Shown one piece after another: positions 22,541-34,700 of a stretch of 64,000 bases of DNA (positions within the stretch are counted from its first letter, which is position 1; each line of letters begins with the position of its first letter). The notes under the pieces are model-generated. The model was not told where the DNA came from and made no database searches. It saw only the letters and a program-made list of their open reading frames with translations. This DNA comes from Limnanthes douglasii subsp. nivea (Eukaryota > Streptophyta > Magnoliopsida > Brassicales > Limnanthaceae), in contig JAUPFV010000002.1 of assembly GCA_036936605.1 (NCBI GenBank), positions 126,712,376 through 126,776,375 of the forward strand, in the 5' to 3' direction. The translations under genes were made by a program, and so were the position numbers.

Positions 22541-23948
22541 AAAAGTACTATCGATTTTGTTTTTTTAGAACAAACAAAACTAGATTCATAAAAAAAAAAT
22601 TTAACTTTTTTCTTGACAAACCCTCTTGGACAGGTTTCGCATCTCGTATTATCAACTAGTGCATGTCTCACATCTCTACATTTCATCATACTTGATCTTT
22701 TCACTTCATCATGCTCTCTCCACTTTCATCATGTCTCGTCTCTCCATGCATCATGTTTTGTCTCGCATCTCTCTATTTTATTATTTGTGGTGTTTCCACT
22801 TCATCATCTCTTGTCTCACATCTCTTAATTTCATCATACATGGTCTCTCCACTTATCATGCAGGGTCTCTCCACTTCATCATGTCTGGTCTCTCCACCTC
22901 ATCATGCATGGTCTATCAACTTCATCATGTTTCATCTCTCTACTTCATCATGCATTGGTTTATCCACTTCATCATGCATGCTCTCTCAATTTCATCATGC
23001 CTAGTCTCTCCACTTCTCCATATCTAGTCTCTCGAGTTTCTTATGCATGGTCTATCCATTTAATTATACATAGTCTCTCCACTTCTTCATGCCTTAGCTT
23101 TTCAACTTCATCACGTCTTAGTCTCACCACTTCATTATACTTCGTAGCTACGCTTCATCATGTCTGGTCTCTCTACTTCATCAATCTCGGTCTCTCTATT
23201 TCATCATTTTTTTGTCTCTCCACTTTATCATGCATGGTCTCTCGACTTCATCATTCCAACTATCTCCACTTCATCATGCGAGACAAGAGAAAAACAAAGT
23301 ACGAGGTGCGACACCATGAAAAAATGAAGTACGAGATGCTAGACCACGCATAGATAATGCCAGACCAAGAAAACATAATGCCAGACGAGGGTTATTAAGT
23401 CTCTTCACTTCATCTTACCTTTGTCTATCCACTTTATCATACATGGTCTCTCCACTTTATCAAGCATGGTCTCTCCACTTCTTCATGCATTAGTCTCTCA
23501 ACTTCATCATGCCTTAGTTTTGTCACTTCATCATGCATGGTCTCTCCATTAATCATGTCTGGTCTCTACACTTCATCAATCCTGATCTATCTATTTAATC
23601 ATTTTTTCTCTCTTCACATTTTCATGTATGGTATCTCCACTTCATCATGCATACTCTTTCCACCTCAACATGCATAGTATCTCTACTTGATCATGTCTGG
23701 TCTCTCCACTTTATCAATCTCATTTTTTCCATTATTTACGGTCTCTCCACTTCATCATGCATACGCTCTCCACTTCATCATGCATAGTCTCTCCACTTCA
23801 TCATGCGGGACCAAGGCAATATCAAGTATGAGGTGCGAGACCATGCAAACGTAAGGCCAGACGAGGGTTATTGGGTCTCATGAGAAAAAAATATATTCAT
23901 GGATCTAATTTTGTTCGTCTTAAAAAACCAAAACTAATAGTACTTTCA
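22541..23948. repeat. Minisatellite bounded by inverted copies of a ~50-bp motif
   Basis: The left motif (22541-22590, AAAAGTACTATCGATTTTGT...AAACTAGATTCAT) and the right motif (23896-23948, ATTCATGGATCTAATTTTGT...AATAGTACTTTCA) are inverted relative to each other. Together they enclose the tandem array. The same motif occurs inside the two Mutator-like elements (37371-37421 and 48367-48418) and singly at 34827-34876. No terminal target duplication was found, so the exact ends of a possible transposon are unknown. Confidence 0.5.
22655..23810 (+). repeat. Minisatellite, ~23-bp unit TCTCCACTTCATCATGCATG-GTC
   Basis: Dozens of diverged copies of CTCCACTTCATCATGCATGG plus TCT. They are interrupted at about 23278-23395 by a different module rich in GAGACC/CCAGACC motifs that ends CCAGACGAGGGTTATTAAGT. 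That module recurs at 23811-23880. The long open frames seen here (up to 149 codons, Ser/His/Leu-rich) are by-products of the repeat and not genes. Confidence 0.9.
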
Positions 23949-24678
23949 TATATTTTTTTCCGATCAACGGTTGAAGAGATACATACTTTACAAAAACAAT
24001 GACGAGGCTTGTGATAAGGCATGAGTATTTGAGGTATCATGAAAACAATTTTGCATTATGTATAAATTAAGTATCATATTTAAATAATTTTTAGAATTGG
24101 GGTTTTATGTGGTATTAACGTTTGGGTTTGGGAGCTTTTGGGTATATTACCATAAATTAAAGTCTAAACGGAATTTGTAGGAGTAAAGAAGTTTTATGTT
24201 TGATTCGATTTACGCTAATTAAGTTATTGGTTTTATTCGCTCACACCGGTAGTTACATCGGGTTCAAATTTTGATTCATAAATCGCTTGATAATACTATC
24301 GAATCGATTTCGGGGATATTATCTGATGAGCTATGGACGAGTTACCAGATTTGTAGTTTAATAAAAATCTAGTTAGACGTAATGCATTAAAGATGAGAAT
24401 ATAAATTTAAAATATTAAATGACCAGACTAATTATTTATATCTTTTATTATTTGAACAATGGCGTAATATAGTTTAAAACTAATAAAATATTTTATTCTA
24501 AAATTGATCGTTAATATACACTCATATTTATAATTTCGAATTTAAGTTACGTATATATATATAAACCCAAAGTCGAAGTTAGAACATAGATGACAATATG
24601 TATGGGATAGTTATCATTTAAGACCCATCCAAAAATTTAATTGCAACATTTTTCAAAAAATGAAAGTTACTAATAGAT
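23949..24678. other. AT-rich intergenic DNA left of element C
   Basis: No supported gene. It is plain flanking DNA that ends in the target duplication GCATT (24679-24683) of element C. Confidence 0.6.
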
Positions 24679-24683
24679 GCATT

Positions 24684-25061
24684 TGGTGTGGTTTATTTCA
24701 AACTAAGCGTAATTTTGTCAAGTGTTTTGGAGAGTTTTAAGGGTATTAATGTTTGGGTGTTTTGTAGTGAGAGATTTAAGCAGCCTGGTTGTATTAAATG
24801 TTCATTACCTTCATTAATGAAAGTAGTTGGGTATTTATACCCTTAATTATGGACCCATTGGCTTTCGGGTCAAGTTATGAAACTGAGTCAAGTTTAAGGA
24901 CCCATTTACTTAGTAAGTTGATTAAAACTTAGCTTAGTCAAAAAGGTATTTATTGTTTTAATATTTTTGTCCTGTCCGGATAGTTTAGTAGGCACTTATT
25001 GTCCGAATTAACCTTGTCCGGTTTTCTCAGTGAGTGGTGGTGAATTTGTCCGGACTCATCA
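24684..25061 (-). repeat. 3' LTR of element C
   Basis: Starts TGGTGTGG and ends GGACTCATCA. It contains the minus-strand TATA box GGTATAAATACCC (about 24831-24843). It is followed by the complement of the polypurine tract, GTAGCCCCTTTTTTAGG. Confidence 0.93.
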
Positions 25062-25215
25062 GTAGCCCCTTTTTTAGGTTTTGTGAAAAATCTTTGGCAG
25101 GACTAAAAAACTCATTTAGTCAGTAGCAATATTTTCCGGCCCGTTCGTGTGCTTGGTTCAAGGTTTATCCTGACTGATTTTTTCTCAGAATTCTAAGAGT
25201 TTTTCTTTGGATCGT

Positions 25216-25400
25216 GGGATACGTGTCACGTCTTGATTTGACCTACCAATTGTTTTCTCCCTAGAACGATGCTCCAACTAAGCCTGAAAAGTAACGTCTA
25301 CATTTAATGCTTCCTACGTCAGCACCATTTTCAATCATTGCTTGAATCTTTTCGTCTTCTCCTAGGTATCAGTAGCTTTTTCCCTTACTAATATATAAAT
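25216..25400 (+). promoter_or_regulatory. Putative promoter of the C antisense gene
   Basis: ACGTGTCACGT (two overlapping ACGT cores, 25221-25231) lies upstream of a TATAAAT box at 25394-25400. The TATA box is 94 bp before the ATG at 25494 and is followed by a C/T-rich start region. The layout matches D and E. No transcript evidence is available here. Confidence 0.5.
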
Positions 25401-25493
25401 TAATTTCTTTTACTGTTTCACCATCTTCATCACTCTACAAATCTTTTTTCAGAGCTTTCACATTTTCTTTCAAAACTTTTTTTGGATACTTTT

Positions 25494-28055
25494 ATGTTCA
25501 CAACAAGAAACTCTCTTGTAAAAGGCGGTTGGTTAAATATTTCGGAACTAGAGAAGGCAAAGAAAGTTGAACGAGAGAGACGCATTGCTGCTGGTCTTCC
25601 AATCTCTCCAAACGATAAGCCTGATAAACCATCTTTAGAAATTGATCAAGGATCGTCTTCTACCAAAAGTCCAAAACCTAAACATCTATTCCAGCCAAAC
25701 CTCTCGCCAATCCCACCAGGCTCTTCTGTTCAGGAGTCTCAACCTTCCACTGCCCAAGAGAAAGTGGTATCGAGTGTTAGGAAACCCTCTCCGTTCATAG
25801 CCATGGGATCTGACATTGAAAAGTCCCCAGAGAAAACTAATTCTCGCCGGACTACACGCTTGGTGAAAAGCCAAGCGACTGGCTCTCAATCAAAGACCTC
25901 CAAGCCAGGGCTCTCTAAGTCAGCAAGTAAAGAAAAACCCTCCATATCAGAGATTTCCATAAGACCTCCTCCAAATAAGCCCTCCGGATCAGAGGCATCC
26001 AAAATGGCTTCTCATACCAAGTCCTCTGGAGCTGAGCCCCAACCGGACACCAGACCTCTAGAAGAAACTGGTGCTCAACCATCCGGACAGACGATTGAGC
26101 CACAAGCTGATACTCTTCCATCATCAACAACTGACAGACGTTCCACAATGATGGAAGAAGTGATGGAAGATAGTATCGAAGAGGCCCCATTCGAGACTGA
26201 AGCTTCTAGGAAAACTGAGGGTGTTGCCTCTCATGGAAAAGGGTAAGGCAAAGTGAAGGTGGGACTGGCTCATCCAGAGCTACCGGAGTTCTTGGAGGGA
26301 AAGGTGGGACCTTTCTTTCAGAAGGTCAGTGTGAAGTATCTGCTGGCGATGCAGAACATCAACTACGTTTATACTCACACCGCTGAGCTGGGCCGGATCC
26401 AAACTAAGTGGGGGATCCCAGAATCAGTGAAGGTGCGAATACCAGTCACACCGGAGACTCCGATGGACTGCAAGCTCAATAATATTGTCATTTACACCGA
26501 GTTGTTCAACTGGGGGCTCAGATTCTCCTTAGACACAGAAATCGTTAGGTATTTTCACCTGATCAAGCTCTGTCCAAGTCAGTTAAGTCAAAACACTTCG
26601 TATACTCTCCTTGCCTGTATAATGGCATCGAGGCTGTCTGGCATCCCTCTCCCCATGGAGCAATTCACCGTTGTGGCCAGCCTGTGCAAAAATCATCACA
26701 TCCAATTCTACCAGTATAACATAGGAGACAACTTCAAAGTGGTGGATGATTTGCTAGAATCGGAGAATAACTGGAAAACCTAATTCCTATTCATCAATGG
26801 GACATGGGATAATGGGAGAAATATCAAGGCTCAGGTTAACCCTAGCATGCTTACCAGCAGGTGGAAGAGCACAAGTAAGTGCTCAGTTTTGTTTTTCATT
26901 TCTCTTTCTTATTTTCACAAACATTCCACTTCTGAATCACCCATTTTCCTCTGTCAATATTGCCAAAGGAGTTCATCGGCTATTTGGAGGAGGGGCAGAC
27001 CACATGTGCCAAGCTGAATGCCTAGGCTGCTAAGCATTGGGGGAACACTTTCCATAATTGTTTCACTTCTGGCAACTTGGTGAGATCTCACTTATGGAAT
27101 ACCACGGGCCGGAGAGATCTCACCTTGGAGGAATTGACCCTACCACCTCCCCCAACTATCATTCTCAAGAGAACAGAAGAAAAGGATGGAAAACTGGCCT
27201 TGCCCTCCAGAGCCAAAGCCCCTAGCAAAATGAAAGACAAGGGCAAGAAAAAGAAGGTTGCAGCAGAGGTAGTTCGGGGTGCTGCAGAAGAGACTGGTCC
27301 GGCTAACCAAGGAGGGGAGAACCAAGGAGAAAAATGTGGTTGCTCATTCTCTTCTGGGCCATATTCAGCCAGTGTTTAACTTGGAAACGCAAGTAAAAAA
27401 TCAGTTTTCCCTCATCAACACCCTCAACACAGACAAGGAGACTTTGTCAACTAATCTCCTCAATGCTAACTAGAGCATTGAGGCACTGAAGAAGGAGCTT
27501 GAGGAGTTGAAGAAGGATAAGAAATATTTGTCAACCAAGCTGGTTACTTCGGAGAATGCTAACACAGAGCTCCAAACTAAGTGCTCCGGTTTGGACAAAG
27601 ATCTCTCCACCTTGAAGGAAGATGTGAAGACTAAAGACGATGCCATCCAGTCGCTCTCTAGTGACAAGATTTACCTTGAAGAGGCTGTGTCCAAGGTAAC
27701 CAATGAGAAAGAATACTTGGTAAAAGAGGAGGATCAGAGAATTCAGGCCGGCATCGATGCATACACCAATGGGGTGATAGATTCCCTAGAAAAAAGGTAT
27801 GCCAAAGTGAAGTCTCACATGGTTCTGCTTTTCCACCGAACGTTTCCGAAGAGGACACTTGGTACCTTGTGGCAATATGTTGAGTATAAAGACATCCCAT
27901 TTTATATGATGGTGCATGGTGATAAGATGAACTCCTCTAGTGTAATTGATGACACTACCGATAAGGAAGAAGGAACCGGGGAGAGTTCAAGTGCTGAGCT
28001 CAAAGGTCCCCAGAAAAAAGACGATGGAGGAACATCCAAAGAGAATAATCCCTGA
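25494..28055 (+). pseudogene. Antisense gene of C (Transposase_28-like), broken
   Basis: Start MFTTRNSLVKGGWLNISELE (an in-frame ATG lies four codons upstream, but the MFT start is shared by all copies). The Ser/Pro-rich region runs to a TAA at 26246. The conserved domain continues in the same frame as HPELPEFLEGKVGPFFQKVS, YTELFNWGLRFSLDTEIVRY and CIMASRLSGIPLPMEQF. A TAA replaces a Gln codon at about 26782. The intron donor GTAAGT is at about 26873, but the acceptor looks lost. Exon 2 has stops, and a deletion near 27320 removes the basic region before the coiled coil (27507-28055). The C-terminus is acidic. Confidence 0.8.
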
Positions 28056-28109
28056 GGTTTTAACTATATTTTCTTACTTGTTTTTCTTAATCTTGTGAAC
28101 TACTAAAGT

Positions 28110-28198
28110 CCTTGGATGGCCAAGGTATTTTTGTAATCATTTCCGATTTGTGTCCGGATTAGTTTTTCAAAACATTTAAAGTCCTTGGATGGCTGAGG
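28110..28198. other. Pair of CCTTGG/CCAAGG stem-loops (C copy)
   Basis: CCTTGGATGGCCAAGG at 28110-28125 and CCTTGGATGGCTGAGG at 28183-28198 (the second stem is weakened). They lie just beyond the antisense gene stop, as in B and D. Confidence 0.6.
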
Positions 28199-28595
28199 TA
28201 TATTTTGTACTTTGTTAATATTATCCGGTTTACACCCGGACATGCTTATCTATCAAATTTTGATTTGTTTCATGCTTCCTTTCAATTTTAACAGCTAATG
28301 TTTAAAGGGCCCCAATTATTTCAAAAGTATTTCAAATAAGACTGTTTAATATCTCTGATGACATGTATTTAATGGTCACCACTCAACCAAATTAATCTGA
28401 TCTGTCCAAGATACTTAGTAAAATGAAGACTTTAAAGGAATTGTAATCAAATCACTCCGAAAATTTTAAGAAGGCATCATATTTTATTGAAAAAACTAGA
28501 CATCTCATTAAAACCTCCCCGCGCCACCAGGGTAGGAAAGAGTATGCCCTCTAATATTTCTATAGACTTTAAACAAGTAAATATTTACACAACTT
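28199..28595. other. Spacer between convergent genes in C
   Basis: No gene. It holds the conserved GC-rich block AAACCTCCCCGCGCCACCAG (28511-28530) about 65 bp downstream of the pol stop. Confidence 0.6.
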
Positions 28596-29690
28596 TCATT
28601 CCAGATATTACCGGAGGTGTTCAACCTTCCAAGGGTGTTTTAAGATTCTTCCATCTTTGTCTTGAAGCCTGTATGTCCCAGGCTTAAGTTTTTCGGAGAC
28701 CTCATAAGGCCCTTCCCAGTTCGGTGCTAGCTTGCCGAACTACTTCTCCTTAGTATGCAAGAAACCCTTTCTCAATACTTTATCCCCTAACCGAAAATCC
28801 CTTCTTTGGATTTTGGAAGAAAATCTGATCCTCATCAAGCCTTGGTAATTGGTGGTTCTGAAATGAGCCCTAACTCTTCTCTCTTCTATAAAGTCTAACT
28901 GACTTCTGATTGCCACTTCATTTGCTTGTTGGGAATAATTGTGGACTTTGTATGATGGAACAGTTTCCTCTATAGGAGCAATTGCATCCATCCCATATAC
29001 TAAGGTAAAAGGAGATTCTTGTGTAGCAGCTCTAGAAGTAGTCTGATATGCCCATAAAACTTTTGTCAAATAGCTTGGCCACTTTCCTGCAGCCCCTTCT
29101 AAATTCTTCTTTAAACCGGACAGGATGGTCCTGTTTGCCAGTTCAACTTGACCATTTGCTTGTGGGTGGAAAGGAGAATAAAAACAATGATGAATGCCCT
29201 GGGAGGCACATAAATTCTCCATATCCTTGTTATCGAATTGTGGCCCATTATTTGTGGTTATCTTTTGTGGAACCCCAAATCTGCAACAAATGTTAGACAA
29301 GATAAATTTTATAACGTCTTTCGAAGTAGTTCCTGCCAGTGGGGATGCTTCTATTCATATTAAGAAATAATCAATGGCTACAATGATAGTCATGCACCCT
29401 CCGGACACCGTTGGTAAAGGCCTAACTAAATCCAGTCCCCAACGAGCACAAGGCACTGACTCAGAAATTGATTCCATAGGAACAGCTGGGATATGAATTT
29501 CATTTCCATATCTTTGGCATGGGTCACACTTCTTCACCAACTCTTTGGCATTTGCCATTATGGATGGCCAATAGTATACGGCCAACAAAACCCTTCGGGT
29601 TAAAGCTTTATAGCCATAGTGTGCTGATCCTTCTCCATCATGTAGTTCGGATAGCACAATTTAGGACTCTTCAACTCTTAAACAAAGTAG
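28596..29690 (-). pseudogene. Integrase domain of C pol
   Basis: From the 5' side: ELHDGEGSAHYGYKALTRRV (His part of the zinc-binding end; a Cys in B and D is Tyr here), CDPCQRYGNEIH, then VAIDYF with the first catalytic Asp. A stop follows, and then TTNNGPQFDNKDMENL, where the second catalytic Asp has become Asn (about 29240). ANGQVELANRTILSGL carries the Glu. The C-terminal region ends near 28596 with stops at 28610 and 28740. Catalytically dead. Confidence 0.85.
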
Positions 29691-30443
29691 GAGAGGTCTA
29701 CAACACCACTTCATATAAAGGAAATCTCTTATTATTAAGAAACCACGAGCCTTATGGTTCATTTTCCTTGCCAGAGCCTTCTCCGGAGGAAAAATGCCAT
29801 CAGAGATGTATTAAAGAAGGGGATATCTCCATTCTTTGGGTTGAACAATTTGTATACTTAAACTCTCCTCCTCTTCATTGCTCTGATTTGGTTATATGGA
29901 TGGGCACTCTTGTACATGAATCCATGGGTAGGACTCAGAGTATGCTATGGTTGCCAAATAGTTTGCTAGTGTTTTCTCCGATCTAGGTATATGCTCATAG
30001 CAAACATTTTTGAAGTTAGCTGGCACTTCTATAAGGATAAACAAGTATTTGATCAACTGCTCCTTTGTTGCCTCAGATTGACCTTGAGCATGATGGATAA
30101 TAAGCTGAGAATCACTCATCAACCTGACTCTTTTAGCCCCACACAGAAAAGCTAACTTCAGACCAGCTATAGCAGCCTCATATTTTCACTCATTGTTAGA
30201 AGCCCTAAAAGAAAAACATATAGTCTGGTATAATTTATCGCCATACGGAAAGGTTAAACATATCTCAGCCCCACAACTGATGATACTTGTTCCATCATTT
30301 GTCCGGACAACCCATACTTTCTTAGTTTTCTCATCTGTAGCTTGCTTAGTACTCCTGTCTGAATGGAACTCTACCAAGAAATCGACAACAGATTGAGCTT
30401 TAATTGCGGTTCGTGGGGAAAAATCAATATCATAATCACCCAA
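29691..30443 (-). pseudogene. Second (archaeal-like) RNase H of C
   Basis: Fragments read VWVVRTNDGTS, then FSFRASNNE, MSDSQLIIHHAQGQSEATKE and IPRSEKTLANYLATIAYSES. The first acidic motif (IDGGSS in D) and the ADSLA motif are both altered, and stops lie at 30186 and 29890. It is positioned after the first RNase H and before integrase, as in other Tat elements. Confidence 0.75.
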
Positions 30444-31881
30444 TTATATTGACCATTTGGTCATCCTGCTTGATATGTCTGCCTTCTGAAGAACATTCTT
30501 CAAAGGAAAAGACGTCCGGACGATGATAGAATCAGACTGAAAATACGGCCTCATCTTCCTGACAACAATCACCAAGGCTAGGGACATTTTTTCAAGCTTT
30601 AGGTACCTCTTTTGAGCCTTCATCAGACTCTTACTGATGTAGTACACCGGACGAGGATAGTTGTCCACCTCTCTTACCAGCACTACACTTATAGCACATT
30701 CAGACACAACTAAGTATATGTACAATGTTTCTCCATTGACAGGTTTGAAAAGGATTTTGGGGGAATACAAATGCTTCTTTATCTCATCAAATGCCTAGCC
30801 GCATTGTGGAGACCAGTTAAAGTCTTTTGCACCTTTTAAGGTCTAAAAACGGGGCACATCTGTCCAAAGACCTTGAAATAAAATGACTTAATGCAGCCAA
30901 CCTTCCTGTCAATCTTTGCACTTCTTTAATATTTTGAGGAGGTTTCATATTTAATAAGGCATCGAGATGGTCCGGATCAGGCTGTATCCCTTTCTCACTT
31001 ATCACATACCCTAAAACATTTCCGGATTACACCCCAAACACACATTTTTCTGGATTTAATTTTAAATTAACCTTTGCCAAGTTGGCAAAAGTTTCTTGAA
31101 GATCAGCTAGGTGCAATTCTTCTTCCAAGCTTTTCACCATCATGTCATCAATATACACTTCCATATTTCTTCCAATATGATCAGCAAATTCTTTGTTCAC
31201 CAACCTTTGATAGGTAGGCCCATCATTTTTCAACCCAAAAGGCATCACCTTGTAACAACGGAGACCCATATCTGTAACAAAGGTAGTGTGTTCCTGGTCC
31301 TTTGGATCCACATGTATCTGGTTATAACCGGAGAAGGCATCCATGAAGAACAATAACTTGTTCCCAGATGTGGAGTCTACCAACTGATCTATTCGGGGGA
31401 CTGGATAGAGATCTTTTGGGCAAACTCTATTGAGGTCAGTAAAGTCGATGCACATACGCCATTTCCAATTATTTTTCTTTACTAACATTGGGTTGGCTGT
31501 CCATAAAGGATATTGAGACTCCTTTATAAGTCCCATCTTGGTAAGCCAGTCAACTTCTTGAACTATTACATTAGCGTTCTGCTTAGAAACATCTCTCCTT
31601 TTTTGTACAACGGATGCAACATCTCTTCGGTTAGATAGCTGGTGTAATATAACAATTGCAGGTACTTCGGTCACCTCAGCATTGCACGAAGCAAAAATAT
31701 TTTGGTAATCTGCCAAAAATGATAACAATTTTTTCTTCAATTCTGGTGCCATTTTGGAGCCAACTTTAACACTCCTTCCTTCAGCCAGAGAGTGGGTTTC
31801 AACCTCTTCGATTGGTATTAAAACATCAGGGGTCTCTCTGGGGTCATCAATTTCACCCTCACCCTCAAAGGGCCCCAACAA
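30444..31881 (-). pseudogene. Reverse transcriptase and first RNase H of C
   Basis: RT is open from 31881 to 31027 (284 codons). It contains WRMCIDFTDLNRVCPKDLYP, then FMDAFSGYNQIHVDPKDQEH, CYKVMPFGLKN, the intact catalytic box VYIDDMMVKS and LNPEKCVFGV. RNase H follows after stops at about 31026, 30845 and 30796: TLYIYLVVSECAISVVLVRE, then YYISKSLMKAQKRYLKLEKM. RT residues look usable but the frame is broken. Confidence 0.85.
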
Positions 31882-31989
31882 CTTCTAATCCTAATTAATC
31901 CGGACTGCCCCCAAAGTTTTAGGGGCAAGTGCAGTTGCATAACATTCTCTTGCTATTTTTTGACTACTCCGGACAACTCCCACTTGTCC

Positions 31990-32760
31990 TTAAACTGCAT
32001 ATTTTAAACATTGGTGAACAGTTGAATCCACAACATGCATTCGAGAGAGCCAGGACCTCCTAAATATTGCATTGTAACATATAGGGCAATCCATCACAAC
32101 GAATAGTACCTTGACCATCTTCTTGAAAGGGCCTTTGCCCAACAATACTTCCTCCTCAAATTCTCCGATCACATCCGCAGAGCTTCCTGTGAAGCCCACA
32201 ATGGACCTGTTCGAATGCTAGATCACTGCTGGATTTTTCATCTGTTTATAAGAACTTAAAAAAAGAATATTGGCTGAGCTGCCAGTGTCAATCAAAATTT
32301 TCCTCATGTCGTTGCCCCCAATCGACGCTCCTATCACCACATCATCCTCATGAGGCCCAGCTATGTCCCTTAGATCATCTTCATCAAAAAAATAAAGGGA
32401 AAAGGAATTTGGGACTGATACGAAAACATGCCTCCCTCTGACTAAGTAGCTAGAATGTGAATATACCTCTTTCTTGAAGAAGGAGTTGGCGATGTCATAG
32501 TGTCCCCTCCGAATATAGTGAGTGACTCAAAAAAGCTTATGAGTCCAGATACTGTCTTGGTATGTTCTGTTATAACCCCCATTTTATTTTGGGTTGGATC
32601 AGGATCCAAATGCTATGATTCGACATCAAATCTTTCAATGATTACCATAGCCCCGTCCGGAGCAGATGTCCCTGCATGGTTCGTTAGGCGAGTCCGGTGA
32701 GCATTGTCAGGCCTGTTTCCACTTCTTCTCTTGACATAAGCTCCCATCTTCCCCTTTTAA
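31990..32760 (-). pseudogene. Protease region of C pol
   Basis: The aspartic protease core RKILIDTGSSANIL is at about 32265-32310. It is followed by GFTGSSADVIGEFEEEVLLG, then KGPFKKMVKVLFVVMDCPIC. Stops at about 32220, 32385 and 32448 and a frame change split the domain. Confidence 0.75.
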
Positions 32761-32789
32761 TCAGATTCTGCATATCTTGTTTCAAAGCG

Positions 32790-34300
32790 ATGTAATCCTC
32801 GGTATTAGGGCCAATATCATGATGATATTGGCAAAAAACAAGTATTACGACTTTTCCTAGGATATTGAAGTGTTATCGGCTTCCTGAAATATACCTCGTC
32901 TTTTGTTTTGTCATAGATGGTTGCCACATTTTCTTTCAATTCAGCAAACCACTCTGGTTGGAGCCAAAGTTCTCGTTTTTTTTCTAGATTGTTGGCTCTG
33001 AGCTGGAGCTGGGTAGGATTGAGTCTGTTCGGCCCTGTTGGGCCCCTATCCGACTTCTTTGGCCTTGTATCCGGACTGGTTCTGGTTTGGAGCATCTGGG
33101 GCAGATCTCACGTGCCTGTGTACCCTAGTCTTTTTTGTTTCATCTACATTGATTTCCTTTCCCATCTGATTTAGCAAACCGCCCCAGGTCATTGCTTTTT
33201 TCCTGGTTATCGAATCGGCCAGATTCTCAGGGTTTAATCCTTGTCTCAAAGAAGCTATTGTTACCTGCTCAAAACAATCAGCTAACCCATTCGTTGTGTT
33301 TACGAACCGGCTTATATAGTCTTTTAGTGATTTGTTTGGCTCTTAGGCACAATGGATAATAGTATCTTTATTTCCCTTCACCTCCTTACTTCCCACAAAC
33401 TGCCTTCGGAAGGCCACCCAAAACGTATCAAAGTTTCTGATACAACCTTGTGGTAAACTGTTGTACCACTTCAAAGCACTTCCCATAAAGGATTGAGAGA
33501 AGGCTCTACAAAGAAGTTTGTCATCATCATCAAAATTCATCATAATTTTTTTAAACTGTTCCAGATGGTTGTCCGGATCTTTGCTCTCATCTTACTAGTC
33601 CATTTTAGTACTGTCAAACCTATTAGGAAGGTTTCCGGACAGTATCTTGGATGACAATGGGGATTGCCCCCAATTCTGGCCACGACTAGAAACTATGTCT
33701 TCATTAGGTGTTGCAAAAATACATGGCTCATCATGGAAAGCAAAGGGATCCATTAGTAGTTGATTCACATGCCTACGATTATGGCTGTGGCTGTGAGACG
33801 ACCCTTTTCCCTGATGCCTCTTTAATCTCCCATGCCTATCACTCTTTCTTGAATATTTTTTAACCAACTTTTGTTCCTTCTTGGATCTCCCCTCATCACT
33901 GCTAGATGACAAGGACTCCTCAAGCCCATCCTCATTCGAGGAGCTACTAGAGGACTCAGACTCTGAGCTCTAAACCGGCTGGACCGGTGAGATTTCTTGG
34001 AACTGACATAGGTCTTTTTTGTGCTCAATTGAGTCTTTGCTGACGGGTCATTCTCCCTTGGGTTTTCAGTATGGTGAATGGCTGACACTTTTGACTTTTC
34101 CTTTAAACCCATCTCTGCCTTTTTAGTGGCCCTCAACGCTTTTATTTCAGCTTTCAGCCTGTCTCGTTCTTTGATCGTGTACTCATCGCTTTCTCCCGCC
34201 ACTTCTATCAAAGGTGGTGGTACTGCTTGCTCGTACGGATTCATCTGAATTGGTTTTTCTTGCTGGTTTCGAATGCTAGATTCAGGCACCTTCTTCTCCC
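32790..34300 (-). pseudogene. gag of C
   Basis: From the 5' side: PESSIRNQQEKPIQMNPYEQ, charged helix, frameshift near 33970, Ser-rich/basic region (SSSDEGRSKKEQKLVKKYSR), PFAFHDEPCIFATPNEDIVS, stop near 33595. The core follows (MMNFDDDDKLLCRAFSQSFM, LKWYNSLPQGCIRNFDTFWV), stop near 33343, then RQGLNPENLADSITRKKAMT and WLQPEWFAELKENVATIYDK. At the site of the D element's gag stop, this copy has a Gln codon (TLQYPRK). Confidence 0.8.
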
Positions 34301-34317
34301 AATGTGGTCTCCAATTT

Positions 34318-34695
34318 TGTTTGGTTTGTTTCAAACTCAGGGTAATTTTGTCAAGTGATTTTGAGAGTTTTAAGGGTATTAAATGTTTGGGTGTTTTGTA
34401 GTGAGAGATTTAAGACCCCTGGTTGTATTAAATGTTCATTACCCTCATTAATGAAAATAGTTGGGTATTTATACCCTTCATTATGGACTCATGGGCTTTC
34501 GGGTCAAGTTATGAAACCGAGTCAAGTTTAAGAACCCATTTACTTAATAAGTTGATTAGCACTTAGCTTAGTCAAAAAGGTGTTTAGTCTTTCAATACTT
34601 TTGTCCTGTCCGGATAGTTCAGTGGGCACTTATTGTCCGAATTAACCCTGTCTGGTTTTCTAAGTGAGGGGTGGTGAATTTGTCCGGACTCATCA
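34318..34695 (-). repeat. 5' LTR of element C
   Basis: Starts TGTTTGGTTTG (the partner starts TGGTGTGG, with small indels) and ends GGACTCATCA, followed by the TSD GCATT. The PBS-like sequence ends just before it (plus strand AATGTGGTCTCCA at about 34301-34313). Confidence 0.9.
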
Positions 34696-34700
34696 GCATT

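Larger units (their letters stand above)
24684..34695 (-). mobile_element. Tat-type Ty3/gypsy element C, complete ends
   Basis: LTRs at 24684-25061 and 34318-34695 (378 bp each) differ at roughly 10% of positions by eye. The exact target duplication is GCATT at 24679-24683 and 34696-34700. The polypurine tract adjoins the left (3') LTR at 25062-25076. The minus-strand polyprotein carries gag, protease, RT, two RNase H domains and integrase; the plus-strand antisense gene is at 25494-28055. Stops throughout pol and a mutated integrase catalytic Asp make it non-autonomous. Confidence 0.93.

Noticed and set aside
22613..23353. Open frames up to 149 codons on the plus strand
   Set aside because: They are products of the stop-poor 23-bp minisatellite; overlapping frames are open at once and the residues merely repeat Ser/His/Leu/Thr patterns.
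22655..23810. CRISPR-like direct repeats
   Set aside because: Units are adjacent and diverged with no unique spacers of constant length, and the context is a plant genome.
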